Assembly: GCA_964533055.1 (NCBI GenBank)
Contig: CAZHKZ010000022.1
Span: 1-12,458, forward strand
Source: JACROF01 sp964533055
Lineage (GTDB): Bacteria > Patescibacteriota > Microgenomatia > Levybacterales > UBA12049
Reading direction: 5' to 3'
Length of the DNA stretch: 12,458 bases
Shown: positions 4,243 to 12,458 of the stretch, piece after piece
Layout of the letters: every line of letters begins with the position of its first letter
Position numbering within the stretch: position 1 is the first letter of the stretch
The notes under the pieces: generated by a model
The model's database searches: none
What the model was told of the DNA's origin: nothing
What the model saw: the letters and a program-made list of their open reading frames with translations, nothing else
Made by a program: the position numbers and the translations under genes

Positions 4243-7200
4243 ATTAATTATCCACCAGTTCACTTTCGCATCGAGGGAGATTGCCTGAGGAATTCTGATG
4301 GTAAATGATCCGTTAGTGCCAGTTTGTACATCTTCTGCAACTTGTCGAGCTACGAATGGAGTTTTACCAGATGTGTCACTTGCTGCTGTTATGTAGATAA
4401 GTGAGTCAGCAGTAACTCGACTATTTTGAATTGTTCTTTCGAGTTGGCCAGCTTTTATGGTTGCAGTTCCAGCAGATGCAGTTGCAACGGATGTGATAGG
4501 TGAGGTGTCAGCTTGAGCACCTCGTACAACTTGGAATTGACTTGCAAGTGCAGCACCCGATGCGATGATGTCTCCGACATCTGTGATTTTAAGAACTGCA
4601 CTTCCAGATCCATTTTTAACAGTAATGCCTGGTCGATTCATCGCAAGCGTTGTCCCATCATCATACCCTGGAAGTTGAAGGATAAGATCTTCATTTGGAA
4701 CAGGGCTGATGATATTTGCAGCAAGTGCTCCCTGAACTGTAACATCTTTTGCAAAGGTCGCATTTCCAGCAACTGAGAGATTGCCATCGATGTCGATTGC
4801 GACGAGTCCTCCCATAAAGGAGAGTGCTCCTTGGCGAAGTGGCTGGATCTCAAGTGGGGACCCAAGTGTATTAATAGTGTTGTCAGCAAGGATAAGAGAT
4901 CCATTTACGGAAAGTTGTCCAGCAATAGATGTGTCCGCAAGACTTGTTGCTCCAAAAGACATGAGTCCTTGTGAGAATGTGCCAAAGTCTGATGTCAAAG
5001 ATGGAACATATGCAAGGTTGGCAGAAAGGCTGCCGATATTGGCAAAGTTGGTGTCGATAGAGGAGGCGATCATCGATGCGCCACCAGATGCGTTTGCTGA
5101 TCCAGATGCAAGATAGGTAGTGTTGAAGATGTTGGTGATAGCAGCGCTGGATGCGGTAATGGTGTTGGCAGCGATACTTGCGATTCGAGCATTAAGACCC
5201 TCAATGTCATTTGCGATGATCTTGTCTGCACGAAGTGTTCCAGAGATAGTTGCATCACCATTTACTGCGAGGTTTTTTGTCTTAACATCTCCGTTGATAT
5301 TTATTTCGCCAGCTGCGAGCGGAGAAATAAGATTTGTATTTATTCTATCGATGTCTGCAACAGGGGAGACAATGCTGCCTTGGCTGCCAATGACTAATGA
5401 CGAGTTGCTAATGACAGATAATATATAGTCGCTAAGTACTTGTCCGCCAATTGAGAGATTGGAGACGGCGATAGTCCCAGCATTGACACTGCCAGCAGAG
5501 ATAGCTCCACCAACATTGAGTGCCTGTGCTTGGATAAGACCTGCTACTGAGAGTGTCTGCATCTGGACAGCTCCAAAGAATGTCGATGTGCCGTTGACGA
5601 CCAGCTGCTGCGTCTTAACAATCCCGGCTGTAAGTCGTGCGATAGCAGCATCTGCAAATCCACCTTTATTTTCAAATTTATATCCGCCTGCCCAAGCTTG
5701 GAACGTGCCCTCACTTCCGCCGGTGATATTAAAGTTGCCTGATTCTGCAATATAGACAGCAGGGTCATACCACATCGCCTTGATAAAGACCATTACAGTT
5801 CCAACCTGGTTTGGATTTGCGCTTGAATAACTATCAAGTGCCTGGCCAATCACCATACCTGCCTTTGTTGATTTCATACCAACACCCGCAATGCTTGATG
5901 AGGTGATCATGTCACCTGGATTAATGGGTCCATTTATGGAGGATACCTTTACGCGCACACGTCCAGCCAGTGCAAGAGGCTTTGGATTATCGCCATCTGC
6001 GATATTGTATCCGATACTATTGAAATCACCCATATCTTCTTCATTTGAATGGACACCCATTAACTTGCTGTCATAAGGTGTTGCTGAGCGGGTGAGTTGT
6101 TTAATCTTATGATTATTTGTTGTGTAAACGTCTTGAGATCCGATAGCAACGATATCGCCCCAACTTGTATCATTTGTCATAGGATACATTTCCATATAGT
6201 CAGCATTGACGCTGGTGGTACAGTCATCAAGTACTGTGTTGCTTGCACCTTCTGTCGTTGATGTTCCACAAACTGCTTCAGTGGAGGATGTTGCATTGTT
6301 GAGATTGAGCTCAATGCTTCCTTCGACATCGAGTTTTTGTCCAACTGTTGATGTGCCAATGCCAACATTTCCAGCAGTGGTTATATTGAAAGATGCATTT
6401 GTACTAGGCGTAGATGGGGCTGTGCCAGTATAGTCAATCTTAAATACCGTACTTGAAGAGCCACCCATTCCGACAAACCAGTCTGCAGTAGATGTGCGAG
6501 TGTAGCGCATGCCAACAACACCTGTACTTGCTTGCACCAAGGAGAAGTTGGTAGTAGAGCCATTGTTATTGCTCATATAGATCTGAGTTAAATTGCCTGG
6601 TGCTGTAGTGCCGATACCGATATTGCCATCTCCCTTCATCACTAGTCCAATGCTGTCAACTGAACCAGTATTTGCTCCGGAGTATCGGAATGCGATTGCG
6701 TCGGTTTGGCTATTGTTTTTAAGATCAAAGATAAGATGCCTACTTGCGGCACCTTCATATACAGTGCCTGTAGTTGTTGTGCCTGGATTAAGAGCAGAGA
6801 TATCCTGCCCAGGATAGATATTTACAGATCCAAGTGGACTTTCCATATAAATACCCCCAGCGATACTTAATTTAGCTGAAGGACTTGAGATACCAATGCC
6901 GATATTCCCATTTTGAGAGATTCTAAGTCTTTCAAGTAGGGCAGTGTTGGTTGTGGACTGCGTTGGTCTAAAGGCAGTTGCGCGAATGGTCCATGGCTGA
7001 CTACTTGTTGTATGGCTAATCGTTGTCGTAGTTGTACCAGCTTGTTCATAGTCACTGCAAAGACTTGGGTCAGTCGCAAGGCCTGAATCGACATCTGCAA
7101 GCTCAACCTCAAACGAGCCTGGAGTACAGGAGCCTGTATCATTGTGTGCGGTAACGCCGAGGACAAGATCGCTTTGAGCAGAGTTGACAGTTACAGACGG

Positions 7201-10200
7201 AGTGACGCTATTGCCGGTAGCTGTCTGTGTATTTGTATATGGTGTTACCGGATCAACGTTATTGAGTGTTACTGCATTTGCCGCCATAGCTTGAGTTGTG
7301 TCTGATGAGAAGACATGAACTTCTCCAGAGCCTGGATCAGGGTTAGCCATGTAAAATTGTCTGACATACTGTCCAGCAGTTCCGACCTCAGTGCCAATTT
7401 CAGTCAAGTTCACACCTCTAAAACGGACCGTGATAGTAGCAGTATCCCTATAGGCAACTCCCACTACTAAAAGAGGGTTACTGCCACTAACTGTCTGAGT
7501 GAAGGTCATCCCAGGGCCGTTTGAGATATAGCTACTTCGACTATTGAGATTTGCAGCAACTAGTGCAGCAGAGCTGGTAGCTCCCTGACCAGTCTTGAAG
7601 ACTAGGTCACCGCCAAGGCCAGTTCCGGTTCCGTTTCCAGCTGCAATATAGAGATGTGCGCCGCCTTGATTGGTGCCAGTTGTGGTCATAGCACGAAGCT
7701 GCCCTGTCTTTGGGAAGACATCGAGGTCGCGTCCGCCAAGGATGAGGTCACCGTTATTGGCGATGGTGAATTTTGTACTTCCAGAGGCAGAGGCAGTGAA
7801 GATATCTTGATTGCCGGTCTCGTTAAAGAGCGCAAGTGCCTTACCAGTTACGCGACCATCGATGTGAAGGAGTCCAACAGGATTGATCGTACCAATGCCG
7901 ACATTGCCATTATTATTGATAACGAACTTTGTTACGCCAGAAGTTGAAGCGGTGAAGACATCTGCTGTACTTGTTTGGTTGATTTGAACCAACGCCTGAC
8001 CTTGTGCTGTAGTTGTCGCGCCCGTGACACTGAAGAGTCCAAGTGGATTTGTGAGAGTGCCAACGCCGATGTTTCCACTTGCTCTGATAAGAAATCGCAT
8101 CGTTCCTGATGCTGATGCAGCCAGAATATCACTTCCACCAGTTTGATTAAGAATTGCCAATGCCTGGCCTTGTGCAAGTGTTGTCGCTCCATCTACATGA
8201 AGGTACGTGGTTGGATTGCTTGTGCCAACTCCGACAAAGCCAGCTGATGTAAACGAAACGCCAGTGGCAGCAGGGTCGACAAAGTAGGCGCCAGCTCCTG
8301 TGGTATCAACAAAGCGCTGTCCTTCGATGAATCCTGCTACTGAAAGCAGTTGGCCAGGTAGAGTAGTGCCGATGCCTACGTTACCACCGTTTCTAATGAC
8401 AAAGCGGGTTGTACCCGAAGCCGAAGCTGTAAAGATATCTTGTCCACCAGTCTCATTAAAGGTGACTAAAGCTCTGCCTGTCGCAGCTCCTTCTACATGA
8501 AGCTTGCCAATTGGGACTGTAGTACCAATGCCGACATTGCCATTTGCCGTGAGGGTAAGCCTACTTACCAGCCCCGCATCTCCTCCGATTGAATTCTTGA
8601 TATTAAACACTGCATTACCTAGAAGATTGATATCAGAAGTAGCTCCTCTGAAGGTGAGATCTCCAGAAGTTGAAGCTGTGCCAGCTGTGATGGCGCCAGC
8701 ATCTTTCGAAAGTGCGAGTACTTGAAATGTTGCAGATGTGCTCGCAGAGCCACCTATGAGGAGATCATCAGTGATGTTAATAGGTGCAAGTGCGCCAAGC
8801 GCTCTCTGCCATAGATTAGTTAGAACCCCTCCTGATCCAGTGATTGAGCCTGTGCAGACGAGATTTCCTGTTGAATTTGCAACTGTACAGCCAGTTGCTC
8901 CAGAGCCTCCAGCGATGTTGACGTCAATTGATCCATCAGCCTGTAAGTTGAGTCCAGTTGCGCCAGCATTGATTGTCGGACTTGTGCCGAGTGTAACTGT
9001 CGTAATTCCGCTAGCAGTAAGTGTTGTATCAGTTGCTGCAAGAGTAAGAGTATTGCTAGCCGAATCAAGCGTGAGTCCAGCAGCTCCGCCCGATGAGAGC
9101 GTGACCGCACCTGCGCCTGAGTAGGCTTGTCCAGCTGCTACCGAGACTCCGCTGGTTGCTGTAATCAATCCTGAAATAGTCGGAGTTGCTGTCCAGGTAG
9201 TGCCAGTAACAGTCAAATTTCCACCTAGCGTGGTCAAATTGGATCCGGAGACTGTAAAGGTATTATCAAGAGTGGTTGCTCCGTGAAGTGTTAGTGCACC
9301 TGGGGTAGTGACTGCGCCAATGGTATTTACAGATGAAGCACCACTTCCAAATGTATTCGTAAGCGAGGCACCAGTCCCAAGCGTCGTTGCTCCACTTGAA
9401 GTGAGAGTGGTGAATGCTCCAGTTGATGGCGTACCTGCACCTATTGTTGTTCCGTTAATCGAGCCACCAGTTGCAGTTAGTGTTCCTGCAGTGATTGCAT
9501 TAGATGCGCCGGAGAGAGTGAGGGTGTTAGAGTACGTGCCTGAGAGTCCTGCTGAAAGCAATACGCCTGTTGCATTTAGGATAGGTGTTCCTCCAACGCT
9601 TAAGACATTTCCGAATGTTCCGGTAGTAGAAATTGCATTCGTGACTGTTCCTGCTGACTGAGTCAGATTCAAGAGGTTAGTGACTGTTCCTGCACCAGTA
9701 TGATTTATTAAAGTATTGTTTGTTAGTGTTCCTCCAGGATTATTCGTTGTGTGCGTAGCAACGGTGCTTGCGCTAGAGGTTGCAGAAATGGTGTCGTTGA
9801 GATTTACGGGAGATAGGTTTCCTGCGATTCTCTGCCACAGATTGGTGAGTGCACCACCTGATCCAGTGATAGCTCCAGAACAGGTCAGATCACCAGTTGC
9901 TCCACTGACTGTACAGCCAGTTGCTCCACTTCCTCCAGCGATATTAACTGATGTGGCAGTTGAGGATCCGGGTCCGATATTAAGTGCAGTAGTTGCGCCA
10001 CCTCCGAAATTGATGGTCGTAGCAGTTGCATCCACTAAGCTAAATGTAGTCTGATTGGTAGTAATACCACCAGCAGCGTTTACAGCCACAGTTCCGTTTG
10101 AAGTAAGACCACTAGTAGCCGTGATCAGCCCAGAAATGGTTGGAGTTGCTGTCCAGGCAGTGCCAGTAACAGTCAAATTACCTCCAAGTGTTGTAAGTCC

Positions 10201-12458
10201 TGTTCCAGTTAAGGTCAGAGTAGGGTTAGAGCTGGCATTTCCAAGATTGATAGCAGTTGTGGTAGCAGATCCTGCGGTAATGGTCGATCCACTGATAGCT
10301 GTAGTAGCTCCAACTCGACCAAGAGTAAGGCCAGTCTGCGTTGCTGTGCCGATATTCATTGTTGTGGCTGTAAGTGTATTGAGATTACTCGAGATGAGAG
10401 CATCACCCGTCTCACTTACGCTGAATAGTTGTGTGCCACTTTCATCAGTTGAATCTTTCCATATCTGGAATGTATGAGCTGCACCATTATTATCTGAATC
10501 GAGATTGAGGGTGATGTCGCCCCTTGCAGCCATGTTGATATCTCCATCTGATGTCTCAGGCTCGATGAAGTGTACAGTTATGTTGGATGAGGAGCCAATC
10601 TTGCCTCCAACTGCATTCATGCGGATATTCCCATTGACATGAAGTGCCTCGCTTGCAGTTGTCGTACCAATACCTACATTTCCATCTTGATTGATTATAA
10701 AAGGAGTAGTGTCTGAAGCCTGATCTTCAACGAGGAGCGCATTAAATGCACCAGATTGAGTTAGTGTGAGAGCTATTGCAGCACTTGTAGTGGCAGAAAT
10801 CGTGTCGTTGAGAGTGGTGGGTGAGAGGTTACCTGCATTCCTCTGCCAATAGCCTGCGCCTGCAACAAGGGATGAGAAGTCTGTAACACAATTTGTTTCG
10901 CCATCACCAGTGCAGAATTGAGTTGCCTCCACAGTCCCATTGGATACTGCTGTTTCATAAAGACTTAAGCCGTCACTGACATAGACATCTCCCACGACAT
11001 CGAGGGGAGCATCAGGCGTAGTATCTCCTAGGCCGAGGTTGCCAGCGAAGTAGTTTTGCGCAGCAGCATCTGCGTAGATAGCATAATTTGTAGCAGTACT
11101 AGTTGTGCCGGTAATGCGGAGACCATAATTATTTGTAGCACCTGTGACATTTGTGTAGACACCATAATTGTCAGTAGAGGCTCCGGTGATGCTTGCATGG
11201 TAGCCATATGTGGTCGCAAGCGCATTTGCCGATGATACGCTTACACCGTATCCATTTGTGATAGTGCCCGAAGATTCGATGAGATCGAGCTGCATTCCGT
11301 AGCAGTTCGTAACAGTGACGGTAGCCGATTGCACCTGGCAGTCGCCTTGGTAGGCGTAAAGATTAGTAAATGTCGCGCCAGCCACGCCTGTATTTTGAAG
11401 ACCGAGAGCGAAGACTCCTGCAGAAGTTGTTGCATCTTGTGATTCGAAGCGTCCTCCATATCCAGTTGTTATGATGGCTCCGTCAACGAGGTTTTGACTT
11501 ACAGCCCTTATTCCATAGTTGGTTGTAATTGTGCTGGAAATGTTGTTGGTGAAGGCTTCTGCATTGACGCCATAGTTGTTGCTGATTTGCCCGGATTGGT
11601 TAATGTAGCCTCGCAAATATGCTCCCATATTAGTAGTTGTAAATCCGGTTGAGTTATTGATTGAGACTGCAAAAATCCCTGCTGAGGTAGTGGCAGTGTT
11701 GGTACCAGTTGGATTGATGCGCGATGAATTATTAACCGCTTCGTAATAGCCTCCATATAGTCCGTCTACAAAATTTCCCGATGCAAGGGAGTTACTATTG
11801 AATGATCCATAGCTGGTGAGCGACATTTGTGCCTTTTGTGCGTTAGTTGTGACAAGATAGTATTCTCCAACCGTTGATGCTCCTGCAGTTACAGGGGTGC
11901 CGGTAAAGGTAGCTGAAGCTCTCGTTCCGCCGTATATAACACCTCCAGCAGTTACATCTTGACTTCGCACGAGATCGAGTGGGGCGAGTGGGGAAGTGCT
12001 ACCAATGCCAACATTTCCATTATTAAGGATCGTTAATTTGGTAGCCAGGCCTGCATCGCCACCAGGTGACGTTGCAATACTTAGCGCATTGCCATTGAGA
12101 ATATCAATAGACTTTGTGCCCGCAGTACCAAAGACCAGTGATGCTGAGATTGATGCATCGCCGATTGCATCAAGGGCTGCGCGTGGAGATGTGTTTCCTA
12201 GCCCCAATCTATTATTCGTATCATCCCAGAAGAAATTAGTGTTATCTTGTGCAAGAACACCACTCACTCCAGCAAATACTACAGATCCTGCTGTGAACGT
12301 TGTATCAAGAGTACCATCAAGATAGAATACTCCATCAACTTCTAAATCTCCTTCAACATAAAGATCATCATCTCCATTTGCAGAGCCAGGGGTAGCAGTG
12401 TCGCCAATCCTTGTGTAAGTAGTTGCGTTGATTGTAAGTGCGCCATCACTGGTGAGAT
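4240..12458 (-). CDS. Giant repeat-built fibre/adhesin-like surface protein (5' end outside window)
   Basis: One frame stays open for 2738 codons and runs off the right edge; a GTG at 12267 is not the start, because in-frame sequence of the same kind continues upstream. Residues below are counted from the edge. The protein is rich in Thr, Ser, Gly, Asn and Ala. Order: fibre repeats with GNVGIGT-type motifs and YG-type repeats (1-600); low-complexity Thr-rich modules (about 600-1290); tandem repeats of about 54 residues (1300-1570); an embedded non-repetitive domain (about 1630-1830); a domain with DYMEMYP at about 2086; a stalk; and a compact C-terminal domain (about 2640-2738) ending NWWIIN. 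Twelve GNVGIGT-type motifs are seen, as in phage tail fibres and large surface proteins of Patescibacteria. It is likely exported and used for attachment, but no signal peptide is visible because the N-terminus is missing. No Shine-Dalgarno or promoter can be seen either. Confidence 0.85.
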   Translation of the reverse strand, partial: LTSDGALTINATTYTRIGDTATPGSANGDDDLYVEGDLEVDGVFYLDGTLDTTFTAGSVVFAGVSGVLAQDNTNFFWDDTNNRLGLGNTSPRAALDAIGDASISASLVFGTAGTKSIDILNGNALSIATSPGGDAGLATKLTILNNGNVGIGSTSPLAPLDLVRSQDVTAGGVIYGGTRASATFTGTPVTAGASTVGEYYLVTTNAQKAQMSLTSYGSFNSNSLASGNFVDGLYGGYYEAVNNSSRINPTGTNTATTSAGIFAVSINNSTGFTTTNMGAYLRGYINQSGQISNNYGVNAEAFTNNISSTITTNYGIRAVSQNLVDGAIITTGYGGRFESQDATTSAGVFALGLQNTGVAGATFTNLYAYQGDCQVQSATVTVTNCYGMQLDLIESSGTITNGYGVSVSSANALATTYGYHASITGASTDNYGVYTNVTGATNNYGLRITGTTSTATNYAIYADAAAQNYFAGNLGLGDTTPDAPLDVVGDVYVSDGLSLYETAVSNGTVEATQFCTGDGETNCVTDFSSLVAGAGYWQRNAGNLSPTTLNDTISATTSAAIALTLTQSGAFNALLVEDQASDTTPFIINQDGNVGIGTTTASEALHVNGNIRMNAVGGKIGSSSNITVHFIEPETSDGDINMAARGDITLNLDSDNNGAAHTFQIWKDSTDESGTQLFSVSETGDALISSNLNTLTATTMNIGTATQTGLTLGRVGATTAISGSTITAGSATTTAINLGNASSNPTLTLTGTGLTTLGGNLTVTGTAWTATPTISGLITATSGLTSNGTVAVNAAGGITTNQTTFSLVDATATTINFGGGATTALNIGPGSSTATSVNIAGGSGATGCTVSGATGDLTCSGAITGSGGALTNLWQRIAGNLSPVNLNDTISATSSASTVATHTTNNPGGTLTNNTLINHTGAGTVTNLLNLTQSAGTVTNAISTTGTFGNVLSVGGTPILNATGVLLSAGLSGTYSNTLTLSGASNAITAGTLTATGGSINGTTIGAGTPSTGAFTTLTSSGATTLGTGASLTNTFGSGASSVNTIGAVTTPGALTLHGATTLDNTFTVSGSNLTTLGGNLTVTGTTWTATPTISGLITATSGVSVAAGQAYSGAGAVTLSSGGAAGLTLDSASNTLTLAATDTTLTASGITTVTLGTSPTINAGATGLNLQADGSIDVNIAGGSGATGCTVANSTGNLVCTGSITGSGGVLTNLWQRALGALAPINITDDLLIGGSASTSATFQVLALSKDAGAITAGTASTSGDLTFRGATSDINLLGNAVFNIKNSIGGDAGLVSRLTLTANGNVGIGTTVPIGKLHVEGAATGRALVTFNETGGQDIFTASASGTTRFVIRNGGNVGIGTTLPGQLLSVAGFIEGQRFVDTTGAGAYFVDPAATGVSFTSAGFVGVGTSNPTTYLHVDGATTLAQGQALAILNQTGGSDILAASASGTMRFLIRASGNIGVGTLTNPLGLFSVTGATTTAQGQALVQINQTSTADVFTASTSGVTKFVINNNGNVGIGTINPVGLLHIDGRVTGKALALFNETGNQDIFTASASGSTKFTIANNGDLILGGRDLDVFPKTGQLRAMTTTGTNQGGAHLYIAAGNGTGTGLGGDLVFKTGQGATSSAALVAANLNSRSSYISNGPGMTFTQTVSGSNPLLVVGVAYRDTATITVRFRGVNLTEIGTEVGTAGQYVRQFYMANPDPGSGEVHVFSSDTTQAMAANAVTLNNVDPVTPYTNTQTATGNSVTPSVTVNSAQSDLVLGVTAHNDTGSCTPGSFEVELADVDSGLATDPSLCSDYEQAGTTTTTISHTTSSQPWTIRATAFRPTQSTTNTALLERLRISQNGNIGIGISSPSAKLSIAGGIYMESPLGSVNIYPGQDISALNPGTTTTGTVYEGAASRHLIFDLKNNSQTDAIAFRYSGANTGSVDSIGLVMKGDGNIGIGTTAPGNLTQIYMSNNNGSTTNFSLVQASTGVVGMRYTRTSTADWFVGMGGSSSTVFKIDYTGTAPSTPSTNASFNITTAGNVGIGTSTVGQKLDVEGSIELNLNNATSSTEAVCGTSTTEGASNTVLDDCTTSVNADYMEMYPMTNDTSWGDIVAIGSQDVYTTNNHKIKQLTRSATPYDSKLMGVHSNEEDMGDFNSIGYNIADGDNPKPLALAGRVRVKVSSINGPINPGDMITSSSIAGVGMKSTKAGMVIGQALDSYSSANPNQVGTVMVFIKAMWYDPAVYIAESGNFNITGGSEGTFQAWAGGYKFENKGGFADAAIARLTAGIVKTQQLVVNGTSTFFGAVQMQTLSVAGLIQAQALNVGGAISAGSVNAGTIAVSNLSIGGQVLSDYILSVISNSSLVIGSQGSIVSPVADIDRINTNLISPLAAGEININGDVKTKNLAVNGDATISGTLRADKIIANDIEGLNARIASIAANTITASSAAITNIFNTTYLASGSANASGGASMIASSIDTNFANIGSLSANLAYVPSLTSDFGTFSQGLMSFGATSLADTSIAGQLSVNGSLILADNTINTLGSPLEIQPLRQGALSFMGGLVAIDIDGNLSVAGNATFAKDVTVQGALAANIISPVPNEDLILQLPGYDDGTTLAMNRPGITVKNGSGSAVLKITDVGDIIASGAALASQFQVVRGAQADTSPITSVATASAGTATIKAGQLERTIQNSRVTADSLIYITAASDTSGKTPFVARQVAEDVQTGTNGSFTIRIPQAISLDAKVNWWIIN
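4243..4530 (-). other. C-terminal domain of the giant protein
   Basis: The last 95 or so residues lose the stalk repeats and form a predicted beta-rich unit: GTATIKAG, then SLIYITAASDT, SFTIRIPQAI and the end NWWIIN. The alternation of hydrophobic strands and its place at the end suggest a capping, trimerisation or anchoring domain. I do not recognise a named family. Confidence 0.5.
4530..5750 (-). other. Stalk region of the giant protein
   Basis: This stretch consists of short degenerate repeats of the type LSVAGLIQAQALNVGGAI and KNLAVNGDATISGTLRADKI, with helical, coiled-coil-like pieces such as EGLNARIASIAANTI. The pattern x-V-x-G-x-x-x-I/A-x-G is that of beta-spiral or trimeric fibre shafts. 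It places about 400 residues between the DYMEMYP domain and the C-terminal domain. Confidence 0.45.
5755..6215 (-). other. DYxE-type domain resembling Peptidase_G2 of phage tail proteins
   Basis: About 150 residues contain NADYMEMYP, then GDIVAIG, KLMGVHS, LAGRVRVKVS, NGPINPGDMITSSSIAGVGM and GMVIGQAL. The order DY-E, GD-V, G-V-S, G-V-V and PGD is that of the self-cleaving/chaperone domain (Peptidase_G2 type) near the end of phage tail spikes and fibres, and is also common in giant proteins of Patescibacteria. Cleavage has not been shown for such proteins here; the assignment is from motif order only. Confidence 0.5.
6960..7560 (-). other. Embedded non-repetitive domain in the giant protein
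   Basis: About 200 residues interrupt the repeats, from near NSRSSYISNGPG to WTIRATAFRPTQS. It has strand-like segments (LLVVGVAYRD, ITVRFRGVNLTEI, EVHVFSS, DLVLGVTAH, FEVELADV), charged residues uncommon in the repeats, and one cysteine pair 22 residues apart. This suggests a beta-sandwich, perhaps a ligand-binding head inserted in the shaft. I do not recognise a family. Confidence 0.5.
7750..8560 (-). repeat. Tandem repeats of about 54 residues in the giant protein
   Basis: Successive units read like N-(E/Q)-T-G-x-x-D-I-F-T-A-S-A-S-G-x-T-(R/K)-F, then GNVGIGTxxP and LHVxG. Four NxT..D units lie at about 8405-8466, 8094-8152, 7927-7986 and 7772-7830, with a fifth, divergent unit between the first two. 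The period is about 155-165 bases. The DNA copies are clearly diverged, so the array is not freshly duplicated. Confidence 0.75.
8803..10848 (-). repeat. About 1-kb modular duplications in the giant gene
   Basis: A module with the invariant tripeptide WQR is present at 10840-10848, 9829-9837 and 8803-8811, spaced 1011 and 1026 bases. It is followed by (A/L)G-LSP-N-DTIS-type sequence. The two left-hand copies (9829 and 8803) are preceded in the protein by GCTV-n-C-GSGG-LTN. Separately, 9172-9220 and 10132-10180 share long identical runs at an offset of 960 bases, encoding NLTVTGTxWTATPTISGLI. The offsets are multiples of three. Confidence 0.7.
11055..11660 (-). repeat. YG-type short repeats in the giant protein
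   Basis: A series of units built around NYG or GYG is visible: TNYGIRAVS, TGYGGRFES, TNCYGMQLD, TNGYGVSVS, TTYGYHAS, TDNYGVYTN, TNNYGLRIT and TNYAIYADA, with a period of about 15-25 residues. Such regular aromatic-glycine units suggest a beta-helix or shaft section. One cysteine pair, 11 residues apart, lies within it. Confidence 0.65.

Noticed and set aside
7750..8560. Regularly spaced repeats that could be taken for a CRISPR array
   Set aside because: The unit of about 155-165 bases is coding, diverged between copies and keeps the reading frame; it is a protein repeat.
8738..10477. Long plus-strand frames of 117-140 codons opposite the giant gene
   Set aside because: They are Val/Pro/Ala-rich mirror images of the Thr/Ser/Gly-rich repeats, with no ribosome sites or family resemblance.
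12265..12267. GTG as start of the giant gene
   Set aside because: The same frame continues without a stop to the window edge and encodes similar fibre-type sequence upstream.

Overview
The window looks like part of a Patescibacteria (Candidate Phyla Radiation) genome. This is inferred from gene content: a double zinc-ribbon protein of the CxxC-x17-CxxC type, an O-antigen-ligase-like membrane protein with a TPR tail, a giant surface or fibre protein built of GNVGIGT-type repeats, and a tRNA gene without an encoded CCA. TGA works as a normal stop codon for two genes, which argues against the lineages that read TGA as glycine. The exact class cannot be settled from the sequence.

Layout from left to right. 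A tRNA-Ala(GGC) gene, cut by the left edge, ends at 66. A promoter and leader region (about 77-233) leads to a GTG-started 113-residue zinc-ribbon protein (234-575, +). Its start codon lies in the arm of a perfect 9-bp hairpin whose loop carries a very strong Shine-Dalgarno sequence. A set of stem-loops ending in a strong, probably bidirectional terminator (638-661) separates it from the convergent O-antigen-ligase/TPR membrane protein (748-2916, -), which has a good promoter and an almost leaderless start.

The middle (about 2970-4222) is mobile. A REP-associated tyrosine transposase (RAYT, HUH family; 3105-3770, +) has a perfect 14-bp inverted pair of REP-like palindromes directly upstream. 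Next to it, on the other strand, a 97-residue GIY-YIG protein (3900-4193, -) fills a 326-bp unit bounded by imperfect 28-bp inverted repeats. Its stop codon and last residues are encoded by one repeat, and its ATG sits two bases inside the other. This compact repeat-plus-GIY-YIG unit beside a RAYT/REP unit is the most interesting part of the window.

The right two thirds (4240-12458, -) is one uninterrupted reading frame of at least 2738 codons that runs off the right edge. It encodes a Thr/Ser/Gly/Asn-rich, repeat-built, fibre-like protein with twelve GNVGIGT-type motifs, YG-type repeats, roughly 1-kb modular duplications, an embedded non-repetitive domain, a DYxE-type domain resembling the Peptidase_G2 self-cleaving/chaperone domain of phage tail proteins, a long stalk and a compact C-terminal domain. 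Its twelve visible cysteines fall into six close pairs. With the O-antigen-ligase-like gene, this suggests a locus concerned with the cell surface, into which two small repeat-dependent elements have settled.
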